Assembly (NCBI RefSeq): GCF_002369955.1
Contig: NZ_AP014564.1
Span: 1,000,672 to 1,064,671, forward strand
Length of the DNA: 64,000 nt
Origin: Ichthyobacterium seriolicida
Lineage (GTDB): Bacteria > Bacteroidota > Bacteroidia > Flavobacteriales > Ichthyobacteriaceae
Direction of reading: 5' to 3'
Positions 28,448-39,032 of this stretch are shown in pieces (positions within the stretch are counted from its first letter, which is position 1; each line of letters begins with the position of its first letter). A program made the position numbers and the translations under genes. The notes below the pieces were generated by a model. That model made no database searches, had not been told where the DNA came from, and was given only the letters and a program-made list of their open reading frames with translations.

Positions 28448-29757
28448 ATGAGGAATAAAAACACATTATTTTATAGAGGGAAAACTTTTGTTGAGTTAAC
28501 TTTTTTCATCATCAGAAATTAGCTCTGATGGATCTTTAATCATGCTTGAAAAATTAGAACGAGATCATAAATTGATTCATTATTACAGTAAGTTTTTGCC
28601 TGATACTCGAGACACTAGATTTATTACTTATAGCAGAAAGTAACAGTTAAAGCAAAGGGTTTATATGATCATGTTAGGCTATGAAGACGCCAATGATGTT
28701 AGTCATTTACGGCATGAGCCTTTATTAAAAGATGTTCTTCAAGGTGATTTGGCCTCTCAACCCACTATATCAAGATTTGAGAATAGCTTGGATAAACAGG
28801 CTGTTTTTAAGTTTTGTAATGCATGGTTATACAAATATGTTTCAAATTTATCTGGTCGCAAGAGAATAGTTATTGATGTAGATTCAACCGATGATCCAAC
28901 TCATGGCAGTCAACAATTGTCAATGTTTAACGGTTATTATGATAAATTCATGTACAATGAACTATTTTTTCATGATGGAGACACCAAAACAGATTATTCT
29001 TCCCGTACTCCGTCGAGGAAACAGTCATTCTAATAAATGGTATGTTAGTATTTTAAAGCGAATAATTATCAAAATACGTGAGAGTTGCCTAGAGATGGAA
29101 ATAATTATTAGAAGTGATAGCAGCTTTAGTTGCGTTGCTTTTTACCAATTAGTAGATGATTTTGATTTACTATATGTGACAGGCATAGCGAGCAATGAAG
29201 TTTTAAAAAGAAAGGTATCCCGTTCAAAAAATGCTGTAAAAAAATGTATTTAGATCATGGAGAGAAGCACCAACATTTTATGAGCTTCACTTACAAAGCC
29301 AAGAGTTGGCACAAGCCTCAACAGTGCTATTCTAAAGTTGAGAGTACAGGATTAGGGATGAACATAAGGCATTTTTCTAGTAACCTTCCCCAAAAGGACG
29401 CTAGAGAAATTTACTTTAACTTTTATGTTAAAAGAGGTGATTCAAGTGAAAATAGAATTAACCCGTATTATTCATGGTTTGTATTTCAATTTGAATATAA
29501 AGTGTTATTTTTAAAGGGTTTCAACCAAAAATAACCACTTTAGATATAGCCCAAAAATTAGGAATAAAAATATACCATTTATAACTCTGAGTTCATCAAT
29601 GACTACTTATAAATACTGGATAAAGCGATAAATTCTATTCGAAAAATTCATACGACTATGAATAATCTGGGTTAAAATTACCAAAAGGCGAATCTATTAC
29701 CAGCTATCTAAATCTTTTGTTTACAAGGGTTTATTTCGGGAAATTATTACCCAGTAA
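28448..29757 (+). pseudogene. IS1380-family transposase, degenerate
   Basis: Begins MRNKNTLFYRGK like the intact 432-residue transposase. An extra T in the T-run near 28501-28506 shifts the frame, CAA has become TAA near 28641, further indels occur near 28980 and 29243, and the region of the catalytic glutamate has been deleted and replaced by a MITE. The C-terminal codons (KRRIYYQLSKSFVYKGLF) are still readable to 29757. It cannot make an active enzyme. Confidence 0.85.
29462..29671 (-). mobile_element. MITE, subfamily b, nested in the decayed IS
   Basis: Reverse complement of the 210-bp element at 16955-17164, with TTAA at 29458-29461 and 29672-29675. On its right, the IS sequence resumes at TTAAAATTACC, which matches 61329 onward in the intact IS. 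On its left the IS breaks off at a point matching about 61127, so about 200 bp are missing next to the MITE. Confidence 0.8.
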
Positions 29758-30031
29758 CGGTTGTTTATTTGTGAAATGAACAAGCTTGGGATAGTTACGC
29801 CTTGTCGTTAAAAAACCATGTAAAAACACTAAAAAAGAGCATTGTCATCCTAAAAAAAGGTGCAAAAAAAACGACAAAGAAGATGAGTTCTCTTCGATTA
29901 GTAAAAAAGTTAAGGAAAAAATATCACGTCTAATCTATTTTAATATGACTATGAATAATGCGGGTTAACCTAATACAGAATAACATAGAAATTTTAATGG
30001 ACTTATATGACATAAGGTGTTTTTACTGATT

Positions 30032-30065
30032 GTTTATTTAGAATAAATAAATATACATATATTTG
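30032..30065 (+). promoter_or_regulatory. Putative promoter of the DUF285 lipoprotein gene at 30125
   Basis: Copy of 17425-17458: GTTTATTTAG and TATATTTG (30058-30065). Confidence 0.55.
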
Positions 30066-30124
30066 TTTTCGAATAGCATGTGCTATCAGAAATAGTTTTT
30101 TTAAAAAAGTTTATAATAGAAATT

Positions 30125-31648
30125 ATGAAATTCAAAAGAATATCGTTGTTTTTACTATGTGCAGTTTTGTCGTTTAATTCTTGCATTAAAGAGGAGGTCG
30201 TTGGTGTGAAGAATGAGGAAGAGGGGAAAAGTGGAAATAAAATATTGTCATTCGAATTAAGAAATGTTCCTAGTAATGTAGATGTATCTACAGACATTAA
30301 TCACGCGGATCCTTCTATTTCAATATCTATGAATGGTTTAATATCCTACTATGATTTAAAAAGCATATCACCTTCTATAAGTGTTTCTAAAGGGGCTAAG
30401 ATAAGTTATGATAAATTGAAGGATTTTACAGATACTGATAACCCCATAACATACACTGTGATATCTGAGAGTGGCGAATCGAGGAATTATAAAGTAAAAT
30501 TCACTTATGAGTTAAAGAAATTTATTTCAAGATGGGAAGGTAGTAATACTATAAAATTGCCTATATACAAGGGGGGTGATTATGATTTCGTCGTAGATTG
30601 GGGAGATGGTTCAAAAAAACAAAAAATCACTTCTTATAAAGAGGTGAAGCACAGATATAAGGATTCTAAAGAAAAGACTATTACTATCACAGGAAAAATA
30701 GAAGGGTTCAATTTTGGTAAAGTTAAAATCAGCCAACATATCGAAACTAGTGAAAATCACATAATAAGTATAGATGATTGGGGAGATTTGAAATTATTAA
30801 ATAGTATAGAGCGTGAAAACCCAGGAAATAATCCTTTTCTTGGAGGAAAGGGTGGAGTTTTCCAAGGATGTGGAAAATTAATAAGTCTACCTTCAACCCC
30901 TCCTGATTTGGAAAAAGTTACTGATATGACCAATATGTTTAAAGATACATATTCTTTTAATCAGGATCTTAATAACTGGGATGTATCAAAAGTCACTAAT
31001 ATGACGTCTGTATTCACGTCAGCTGTATCTTTTAATGGGAATATCAGTAAGTGGAATGTAAAAAATGTTACTAATATGTCAAAGATGTTTAGCAACGCTC
31101 GTGCTTTTAATCAAAATATAGGGGATTGGGATGTAAGTAGTGTCACTAATATGGAGGGTATGTTTGGGTATACTAAAGTTTTTAATCAGAGTTTAAATAA
31201 ATGGAAAGTAGATAACGTCACTAATATGAAATCTATGTTTAGTAGCGCTATAGCTTTTAATCAGGATTTAAATGGTTGGAACGTAGGGAATGTCACTAAT
31301 ATGTCGAGTATGTTTTCTGGTGGTTACGGTATGACTGTTGCTTTTAATGGGGATATTAGTGGCTGGGATGTGTTAAAAGTTACTGATATGTCTTATATGT
31401 TTGAAAGGGCTTCAAGTTTTAATCGTGATATTAGTAACTGGGATGTAAGGAGTGTAACTAATATGAGTAGAATGTTTTTTTCTAGTTGGACTGAAGATCC
31501 TATTCCTTTTAATAGAGATATTAGTGGCTGGGATGTGTCAAAAGTTACTGATTGTATTGGTTTTTCTACAAACACATCAAATTTTGAAAATAATAATAAA
31601 CCTTCCTTCTCTAATTGTAACTCTGAATTAGTATATAAAAGAATATAA
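30125..31648 (+). CDS. DUF285/BspA-like repeat lipoprotein, class I variant (507 aa)
   Basis: Start at MKFKRISLF (30125), preferred over an in-frame ATG at 30080. Lipobox SFNSC, then IKEE, one DUF5018-like domain, a PKD-like domain and eight DUF285 repeats. It is nearly identical to 17518-19095 over the first two thirds. Later repeats differ (for example MEGMFGYTKVF and MSYMFERASSFNRDISNWDV), matching class II genes instead. Here the gene ends naturally at NCNSELVYKRI. It opens the second lipoprotein run and shares the upstream 150 bp with 17365-17517. Confidence 0.82.
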   Translation: MKFKRISLFLLCAVLSFNSCIKEEVVGVKNEEEGKSGNKILSFELRNVPSNVDVSTDINHADPSISISMNGLISYYDLKSISPSISVSKGAKISYDKLKDFTDTDNPITYTVISESGESRNYKVKFTYELKKFISRWEGSNTIKLPIYKGGDYDFVVDWGDGSKKQKITSYKEVKHRYKDSKEKTITITGKIEGFNFGKVKISQHIETSENHIISIDDWGDLKLLNSIERENPGNNPFLGGKGGVFQGCGKLISLPSTPPDLEKVTDMTNMFKDTYSFNQDLNNWDVSKVTNMTSVFTSAVSFNGNISKWNVKNVTNMSKMFSNARAFNQNIGDWDVSSVTNMEGMFGYTKVFNQSLNKWKVDNVTNMKSMFSSAIAFNQDLNGWNVGNVTNMSSMFSGGYGMTVAFNGDISGWDVLKVTDMSYMFERASSFNRDISNWDVRSVTNMSRMFFSSWTEDPIPFNRDISGWDVSKVTDCIGFSTNTSNFENNNKPSFSNCNSELVYKRI

Positions 31649-31708
31649 ATCTTCCTAGAAAGATTTTAATGATGACTTTCAACTTATGTATTTTTTAATT
31701 TTCATATC

Positions 31709-33487
31709 ATGAAAAAAAAGATTTTATTATTCTGTTTATTTTCTTTTCAAGCAGCTTTATTTACTCGTTGTGTAAAAAATGAAAAAGTAGAAGACGTATT
31801 GTCAAATATTATATCTATTTCTTCTTTAAAATTTGACTCTGCCGAGAATGAAGGCTTGGTAGAAGAAGATGTAAGTGTTAATTTTGATCCCAACGACTCT
31901 ACTAAAATATCTGTCATTTTACCCTATAAAAAAAGAGAATTAATAACAAAGTTAGTTCCTAAAATAGAATTTTCAGGGAAGAGGATAGATCCAGACCCTA
32001 GCACGATTAATGATTTTTCGTCCCCTGTATCTTTTAAAATCACTTCTGAAAAGGGAGACTCTAAAACCTATACAGTAACGGTCTCTACATTAGAAGCTAG
32101 TTCTGAAAATAAAATATTGTCTTTTAGTCTTGATATACTTGCCAGTTTAGGTTTATCAACTAGTATTGACCATGATAATTCACAAATAGTTATATCATCT
32201 TCAACAGAAAAGGTATTTTCTTACTATGAATTAGAAAAAATAAAAAACATAGTACCGTCAATAGAAATTTCAGAATTGGCTTCTATATCCGATAATTCTA
32301 AAGTTATAGACCTTTTGAGTATTTCTGCAGAACCTACAGAGTATGTGGTGACGTCTGAAAGTAGAGAACTTAGAACATATAGATTAATAGGTGATTATAA
32401 GTTAAAAGAGTTTGTGTCGAAATGGAATCCAATAACCACATATATAAGTTATAGCGAAAATAAAGATGTAAAGTTACCTATATACGAAGGGGGTGATTAT
32501 GATTTTACGGTAGATTGGGGAGATGGCACAGAAAAACAAATAGTTACTTCTCATGATAGTCCTGGTGCTACACATAGATATGCAACAGGAGGAGAAAAAA
32601 CAGTAACCATTACTGGAAAAATAGAGGGCTTTAACTTCAAAAAGGTTACTGATAGTAAAGAACAAATAATAGAAATTTCATCTTGGGGAGATTTGAAATT
32701 TGGTAATGCGGGAGGTTATTTAAAAGATTGTGAAAAATTGAGTTCATTACCTTCGGAATGTCCAGATTTAGAGGGAGTGACTGATCTATCTGAGACGTTT
32801 TATGGAGCTAGAGTCTTCAATGATGATATAAGTAATTGGAACGTTTCTAAGGTAGAAAATATGTCTGGTATGTTTCGTAACGCTTTAGCTTTTGATAAAG
32901 AATTAAATGCTTGGGATGTTTCTAGTGTTACTAATATGTCAGAGATGTTTAAAGGTGCTGATGCTTTTAATCAAAATATAGGGGATTGGGATGTAAGTAG
33001 TGTCACTAATATGGAGAGTATGTTTGGAGGTACTAAAGTTTTTAATCAGGGTTTAAATAAATGGAAAGTAGATAATGTCACTAATATGGAATCTATGTTT
33101 AGTAGCGCTAAATCTTTCAATCAGGATTTAAATGATTGGAAGGTAGAGAATGTCACTAATATGTCGAGTATGTTTTCTGGTGGTTACAATATCACTGTCG
33201 CTTTTAATGGTGATATAAGTAATTGGAACGTTTCTAAGGTAGAAAATATGTCTAATATGTTTGAAAGGGCTTCAAGTTTTAATCGTGATATTAGTAACTG
33301 GGATGTAAGTAGTGTAACTAATATGTATAGAATGTTTTCTTCTGGCTGGACTGGAGCTTCTATTCCTTTTAATCAAGACATTAGTGGCTGGGATGTGAGA
33401 AAAGTTACTAATTGCAATGGTTTTTCTAAAAACACATCAAATTTTACAAATAATAAACCTTCTTTCTCTAATTGTAACTCTAATTAA
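31709..33487 (+). CDS. DUF285/BspA-like repeat lipoprotein, class II (592 aa)
   Basis: Signal peptide with LFTRC at the lipobox (Arg at -1), two DUF5018-like domains, a PKD-like domain (GGDYDFTVDWGDGTE) and about nine DUF285 repeats. The repeats include blocks shared with the class I variant (NQSLNKWKVDNVTN-like segments) and blocks shared with other class II genes (KGADAFNQNIGDWDV). The gene follows the previous one after 60 bases and is preceded by the conserved 46-base spacer. The C-terminus (PFNQDISGWDVRKVTNCNGF) is the same as in the remnant at 19050-19417. Confidence 0.82.
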   Translation: MKKKILLFCLFSFQAALFTRCVKNEKVEDVLSNIISISSLKFDSAENEGLVEEDVSVNFDPNDSTKISVILPYKKRELITKLVPKIEFSGKRIDPDPSTINDFSSPVSFKITSEKGDSKTYTVTVSTLEASSENKILSFSLDILASLGLSTSIDHDNSQIVISSSTEKVFSYYELEKIKNIVPSIEISELASISDNSKVIDLLSISAEPTEYVVTSESRELRTYRLIGDYKLKEFVSKWNPITTYISYSENKDVKLPIYEGGDYDFTVDWGDGTEKQIVTSHDSPGATHRYATGGEKTVTITGKIEGFNFKKVTDSKEQIIEISSWGDLKFGNAGGYLKDCEKLSSLPSECPDLEGVTDLSETFYGARVFNDDISNWNVSKVENMSGMFRNALAFDKELNAWDVSSVTNMSEMFKGADAFNQNIGDWDVSSVTNMESMFGGTKVFNQGLNKWKVDNVTNMESMFSSAKSFNQDLNDWKVENVTNMSSMFSGGYNITVAFNGDISNWNVSKVENMSNMFERASSFNRDISNWDVSSVTNMYRMFSSGWTGASIPFNQDISGWDVRKVTNCNGFSKNTSNFTNNKPSFSNCNSN

Positions 33488-33545
33488 AATATTAGAAAGA
33501 TTTTAATGATGACTTTCAACTTATGTATTTTTTAATTTTCATATC

Positions 33546-35351
33546 ATGAAAAAAAAGATTTTATTGTTCTGTTTATTTTCCTTTCAAGCTGCTTTATTTA
33601 CTGGTTGTATAAAAAATGAAAAAGTAGAAGACGTATTGTCAAATATTATATCTATTTCTTCTTTAAAATTTGACTCTGCCGAGAATGAAGGCTCGGTAGA
33701 AGAAGATGTAAGTGTTAATTTTGATCCCAACGACTCTACTAAAATATCTGTCATTTTACCCTATAAGAAGAGAGAATTAATAACAAAATTAGTTCCTAAA
33801 ATAGAATTTTCAGGAAAGGCAATAGATCCAGACCCTAGCACGATTAATGATTTTTCGTCCCCTGTATCTTTTAAAATCACTTCTGAAAAGGGAGACTCTA
33901 AAACCTATACAGTAACGGTCTCTACATTAGAAGCGAGTTCTGAAAATAAAATATTGTCTTTTAGTCTTGACATACTTGCCAGTTTAGGTTTATCAACTAG
34001 TATTAACCATGATAATTCACAAATAGTTATATCGTCTTCAACAGAAAAGGTATTTTCTTACTATGAATTAGAAAAAATAGAAAACATAGTACCGTCAATA
34101 GAAATTTCAGAATTGGCTTCTATATCTGATGATTCTGAAGTTATAGACCTTTTGAGTATTTCTGCAGAACCTACAGAGTATGTAGTGACATCTGAAAGTG
34201 GAGAACTTAGAACATATACATTAATACGTGATTATAAGTTAAAAGAGTTTGTATCAAAATGGAATCCAATAATCACACCTATATATGGAAATGGCCAAAA
34301 TAAAGATGTAAAGTTACCTATATACGAAGGGGGTGATTATGATTTCGTCGTAGATTGGGGAGATGGCACAGAAAAACAAATAGTTACTTCTCATGATAGT
34401 CCTAGTGCTACACATAGATATTCAACAGGAGGAGAAAAAACAGTAATTATTACTGGAAAAGTAGAGGGCTTTAACTTCAGTAAGGTTACTGATAGCAAAG
34501 AACAAATAATAGAAATTTCATCTTGGGGAGATTTGAGATTTGGTAATGAGGGGGGCTATTTTAAAGATTGTGAAAAATTGAGTTCATTACCTTCGGAAGC
34601 TCCATATTTAGAGGGAGTGACTGATCTATCTGAGATGTTTTATGGAGCTATAGTCTTCAATGGTGATATAAGTAATTGGAACGTTTCTAAGGTAGAAAAT
34701 ATGTCTGGTATGTTTCGTAACGCTTTAGCTTTTGATAAAGAATTAAATGCTTGGGATGTTTCTAGTGTTACTAATATGTCAGAGATGTTTAAAGGTGCTG
34801 ATGCTTTTAATCAAAATATAGGGGATTGGGATGTAAGTAGTGTCACTAATATGGAGAGTATGTTTGGAGGCACTAAAGTTTTTAATCAGGATTTAAATGA
34901 TTGGAATGTATCTAGTGTTACCAATATGTCAAGTATGTTTGAAACAGCTGAATCTTTTAATAAGGATCTCAATAAATGGAACGTAGGGAATGTCACTAAT
35001 ATGTCGAGTATGTTTTCTGGTGGTTACAATATCACTGTCGCTTTTAACGGTAATATTGGTGAATGGAATGTGTCAAAAGTTACTGATATGTCTAATATGT
35101 TTGAAAGGGCTTCAAGTTTTAATCGTAATATTAGTAACTGGAATGTTTCTAATGTTGAAGACATGTCAAAGATGTTTTCTTCTGGCTGGACTGGAAATCC
35201 TATTCCTTTTAATCAAAACGTTAGTGGCTGGAATGTGTCAAAAGTTACTGATTGTACTGATTTTTCTAAAAGAACATCAAATTTTGAAGATACAAATAAA
35301 CCTTCTTTTAGTTGTACAATTGGACGATCTTATTCTTATCGAAGATCTTAA
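33546..35351 (+). CDS. DUF285/BspA-like repeat lipoprotein, class II (601 aa)
   Basis: The only class II member with a canonical lipobox, LFTGC (Cys21), where its siblings have LFTRC. Two DUF5018-like domains, PKD-like domain (GGDYDFVVDWGDGTE) and about nine DUF285 repeats. The tail ends TIGRSYSYRRS, shared in altered form with the broken neighbour at 35391. The final codons contain a short hairpin (GATCTT...AAGATC) just before the stop. It is separated from both neighbours by the conserved spacer. Confidence 0.82.
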   Translation: MKKKILLFCLFSFQAALFTGCIKNEKVEDVLSNIISISSLKFDSAENEGSVEEDVSVNFDPNDSTKISVILPYKKRELITKLVPKIEFSGKAIDPDPSTINDFSSPVSFKITSEKGDSKTYTVTVSTLEASSENKILSFSLDILASLGLSTSINHDNSQIVISSSTEKVFSYYELEKIENIVPSIEISELASISDDSEVIDLLSISAEPTEYVVTSESGELRTYTLIRDYKLKEFVSKWNPIITPIYGNGQNKDVKLPIYEGGDYDFVVDWGDGTEKQIVTSHDSPSATHRYSTGGEKTVIITGKVEGFNFSKVTDSKEQIIEISSWGDLRFGNEGGYFKDCEKLSSLPSEAPYLEGVTDLSEMFYGAIVFNGDISNWNVSKVENMSGMFRNALAFDKELNAWDVSSVTNMSEMFKGADAFNQNIGDWDVSSVTNMESMFGGTKVFNQDLNDWNVSSVTNMSSMFETAESFNKDLNKWNVGNVTNMSSMFSGGYNITVAFNGNIGEWNVSKVTDMSNMFERASSFNRNISNWNVSNVEDMSKMFSSGWTGNPIPFNQNVSGWNVSKVTDCTDFSKRTSNFEDTNKPSFSCTIGRSYSYRRS

Positions 35352-35390
35352 TGATGACTTTTAACTTATGTATTTTTTAATTTTCATATC

Positions 35391-37196
35391 ATGAAAACAA
35401 AGATTTTATTGTTCTGTTTATTTTCTTTTCAAGCAGCTTTATTTACTCGTTGTGTAAAAAATGAAAAAGTAGAAGAGGTATTGTCAAATATTATATCTAT
35501 TTCTTCTTTAAAATTTGACTCTGCCGAGAATGAAGGCTTGACAGAAGAAGATGTAAGTATTAGTTTTGATCCTAACGACTCTACTAAAATATCTGTTATT
35601 TTACCCTATAAGAAGAGAGAATTAATAACAAAATTAGTTCCTAAAATAGAATTTTCAGGAAAGACGATAGATCCAGACCCTAGCACGATTAATGATTTTT
35701 CGTCCCCTGTATCTTTTAAAATCACTTCTGAAAAGGGAGACTCTAAAACCTATACAGTAACGGTCTCTACATTAGAAGCGAGTTCTGAAAATAAAATATT
35801 GTCTTTTAGTCTTGACATACTTGCCAGTTTAGGTTTATCAACTAGTATTAACCATGATAATTCACAAATAGTTATATCGTCTTCAACAGAAAAGGTATTT
35901 TCTTACTATGAATTAGAAAAAATAGAAAACATAGTACCGTCAATAGAAATTTCAGAATTGGCTTCTATATCCGAAAATCCTGAAAGGATAGACCTTTTGA
36001 GTATTTCTGCAGAACCTACAGAGTATGTAGTGACATCTGAAAGTGGATAATCTAGAACATATACATTAATAGGTGATTATAAGTTAAAAGAGTTTGTATC
36101 GAAATGGAATCCAATAATCACATATATAGGTGGAAGAAGTGAAAATAAAGATGTAAAATTACCTATATACGAGGGGGGTGATTATGATTTTACGGTAGAT
36201 TGGGGAGATGGCACAGAAAAAGAAAGAGTTACTTCTCATGATAGTGCTGGTGCTACACATAAATATTCAACAGAAGGAGAAAAAACAGTAACTATTACTG
36301 GAAAAGTAGAGGGCTTTAACTTCAGTAAGGTTACTGATAGCAAAGAACAAATAATAGAAATTTCATCTTGGGGAGATTTGAGATTTGGTAATGAGGGGGG
36401 CTATTTTAAAGATTGTCAAAAATTGAGTTTATTACCTTCGGAAGGTCCAGATTTAGAGGGAGTGACTAATCTATCTGAGATGTTTAATGGCGCTACAGTT
36501 TTCAACGGTGATATAAGTAATTGGAATGTTTCTAGTGTTACTAATATGTCACAGATGTTTTATGGAGCTAGAGTCTTTGATTGTGTTATAAGTAGTTGGA
36601 ACGTTTCTAGTGTTACTAATATGTCAGAGATGTTTAGGTATGCTAAGGTTTTCAATCAAGAATTAAATAACTGGGATGTTTCTAATGTTATTAATATGTC
36701 AGGTATGTTTAAAGATGCTGACGCTTTCAATAAAAACATAAATGGATGGAACGTATCTAGTGTTACCGATATGTCAAGTATGTTTGATAGAGCTAAATCT
36801 TTTAATCAGGATTTAAATGGTTGGAAGGTAGGGAATGTCACTAATATGTCGAGTATGTTTTCTGGTGGTTACGGTATCACTGTCGCTTTTAATGGTGATA
36901 TTAGCAATTGGGATGTCTCTAAGGTTACTGATATGTCTAATATGTTTGAATGGGCTTCAAGTTTTAATCGTGATATTAGTAGCTGGAATGTTTCTAGTGT
37001 TACTAGTATGTCAAAGATGTTTTCTTCTGGCTCGACTGGAAATTCTATTCCTTTTAATCAAAACATTAGTGGCTGGAATGTGTCAAAAGTTACTAATTGT
37101 ACTGATTTTTCTAAAAGAACATCAAATTTTAAGAGTACAAATAAACCTCCTTTTAGTTGTACAATTGAACGATCTTATTCTTATCGAAGATCTTAA
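35391..37196 (+). pseudogene. Class II DUF285 lipoprotein with a nonsense codon
   Basis: One continuous 602-codon frame broken by a single TAA at 36048-36050, where the sister genes read GAA (ESGESR or ESGELR). The upstream part (219 residues) keeps the signal peptide and both DUF5018-like domains; the downstream part keeps the PKD-like domain and all DUF285 repeats. No other damage is seen, so the change is recent. It could be reverted, or repaired by conversion from neighbours. Bases 36075-36385 are identical by eye to 20160-20470 in another member. Confidence 0.88.
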
Positions 37197-37235
37197 TGAT
37201 GACTTTTAACTTATGTATTTTTTAATTTTCATATC

Positions 37236-38999
37236 ATGAAAACAAAGATTTTATTGTTCTGTTTATTTTCTTTTCAAGCAGCGTTATTTACTCGTTGTGT
37301 AAAAAATGAAAAAGTAGAAGACGTATTGTCAAATATTATATCTATTTCTTCTTTAAAATTTGACTCTGCCGAGAATGAAGGCTTGACAGAAGAAGATGTA
37401 AGTATTAGTTTTGATCCTAATGACTCTACTAAAATATCTGTCATTTTACCCTATAAGAAGAGAGAATTAATAACAAAATTAGTTCCTAAAATAGAATTTT
37501 CAGGAAAGACGATAGATCCAGACCCTAGCACGATTAATGATTTTTCGTCCCCTGTATCTTTTAAAATCACTTCTGAAAAGGGAGACTCTAAAACCTATAC
37601 AGTAAGGGTCTCTACATTAGAAGCGAGTTCTGAAAATAAAATATTGTCTTTTAGTCTTGACATACTTGCCAGTTTAGGTTTATCAACTAGTATTAACCAT
37701 GATAATTCACAAATAGTTATATCGTCTTCAACAGAAAAGGTATTTTCTTACTATGAATTAGAAAAAATAAAAAACATAGTGCCGCAAATAGGAATTTCAA
37801 AATTTGCTTCTATATCCGAAAATCCTGAAAGGATAGATCTTTTGAGTATTTCTGCAGAACCTACAGAGTATGTAGTGACATCTGAAAGTGGAGAACCTAG
37901 AACATATACATTAATAGGTGATTATAAGTTAAAAGAGTTTGTATCGAAATGGAATCCAATAATCACATACATAGGTGGGAATAGCGAAAATAAAGATGTA
38001 AAGTTACCTATATACGAAGGGGGTGATTATGATTTCGTCGTAGATTGGGGAGATGGCACAGAAAAACAAATAGTTACTTCTCATGATAGTCCTGGTGCTG
38101 CACATAAATATGTAACAGAAGGAGAAAAAACAGTAACTATTACTGGAAAAATAGAGGGATTTAACTTCGGAAAGGTTACTGATAGTAAAGAACAAATAAT
38201 AGAAATTTCATCTTGGGGAGATTTAAGATTTGGTAATGCGGGAGGTTATTTAAAAGATTGTGAAAAATTAAGTTCATTACCTTTGGAAGGTCCAGATTTA
38301 GAGGGAGTAACTGATCTATCTGAGATGTTTTATGGAGCTAGAGTCTTCAATGGTGATATAAGTAATTGGAACGTTTCTAAGGTAGAAAATATGTCTGGTA
38401 TGTTTCGTAACGCTTTAGCTTTTGATAAAGAATTAAATGCTTGGGATGTTTCTAGTGTTACTAATATGTCAGAGATGTTTAAAGGTGCTGATGCTTTTAA
38501 TCAAAATATAGGGGATTGGGATGTAAGTAGTGTCACTAATATGGAGAGTATGTTTGGAGGTACTAAAGTTTTTAATCAGGATTTAAATGATTGGAATGTA
38601 TCTAGTGTTACCAATATGTCAAGTATGTTTGAAACAGCTGAATCTTTTAATAAGGATCTCAATAAATGGAACGTAGGGAATGTCACTAATATGTCGAGTA
38701 TGTTTTCTGGTGGTTACGGTATCACTGTCGCTTTTAATGGGGATATTGGTGAATGGAATGTGTCAAAAGTTACTGATATGTCTTATATGTTTAGTAGGGC
38801 TTCAAGTTTTAATCGTAATATTAGTAACTGGGACGTATCTAAAGTTACTGATATGTCAAGGATGTTTGACGCTGGTTATTCTGGCTCTATTCCTTTTAAT
38901 CAAGACATTAGTGGCTGGAGTGTAGAAAAAGTTACCAATTGCTATAATTTTACTAGATCAACAGGGTTTAAAAAGCCTTCTTTTAGTAAAGGGTGCTGA
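37236..38999 (+). CDS. DUF285/BspA-like repeat lipoprotein, class II (587 aa)
   Basis: Same length and same C-terminal end as 19476-21239 (GFKKPSFS-GC), and it is likewise followed by a class III/IV pair. Lipobox LFTRC, two DUF5018-like domains, PKD-like domain and about eight or nine DUF285 repeats. Its middle repeats (KGADAFNQNIGDWDV, FGGTKVFNQDLNDWNV) match 33546 rather than 19476, so it is mosaic: ends from one sister, middle from another. Confidence 0.82.
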   Translation: MKTKILLFCLFSFQAALFTRCVKNEKVEDVLSNIISISSLKFDSAENEGLTEEDVSISFDPNDSTKISVILPYKKRELITKLVPKIEFSGKTIDPDPSTINDFSSPVSFKITSEKGDSKTYTVRVSTLEASSENKILSFSLDILASLGLSTSINHDNSQIVISSSTEKVFSYYELEKIKNIVPQIGISKFASISENPERIDLLSISAEPTEYVVTSESGEPRTYTLIGDYKLKEFVSKWNPIITYIGGNSENKDVKLPIYEGGDYDFVVDWGDGTEKQIVTSHDSPGAAHKYVTEGEKTVTITGKIEGFNFGKVTDSKEQIIEISSWGDLRFGNAGGYLKDCEKLSSLPLEGPDLEGVTDLSEMFYGARVFNGDISNWNVSKVENMSGMFRNALAFDKELNAWDVSSVTNMSEMFKGADAFNQNIGDWDVSSVTNMESMFGGTKVFNQDLNDWNVSSVTNMSSMFETAESFNKDLNKWNVGNVTNMSSMFSGGYGITVAFNGDIGEWNVSKVTDMSYMFSRASSFNRNISNWDVSKVTDMSRMFDAGYSGSIPFNQDISGWSVEKVTNCYNFTRSTGFKKPSFSKGC

Positions 39000-39032
39000 T
39001 CTCTGTAATTTTACTAACTCAACTTTAAAAAA

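Larger units (their letters stand above)
28351..29964 (+). mobile_element. IS1380-type insertion sequence, decayed
   Basis: Ends CCCAGATTATTCATAG and ATGAATAATGCGGG, flanked by TTAA at 28347-28350 and 29965-29968. It is homologous throughout to the intact elements at 55099 and 60021. It carries frameshifts, an internal stop, a roughly 200-bp deletion and a nested MITE (29462-29671). It separates the second hemin cassette from the second lipoprotein run. Confidence 0.88.
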
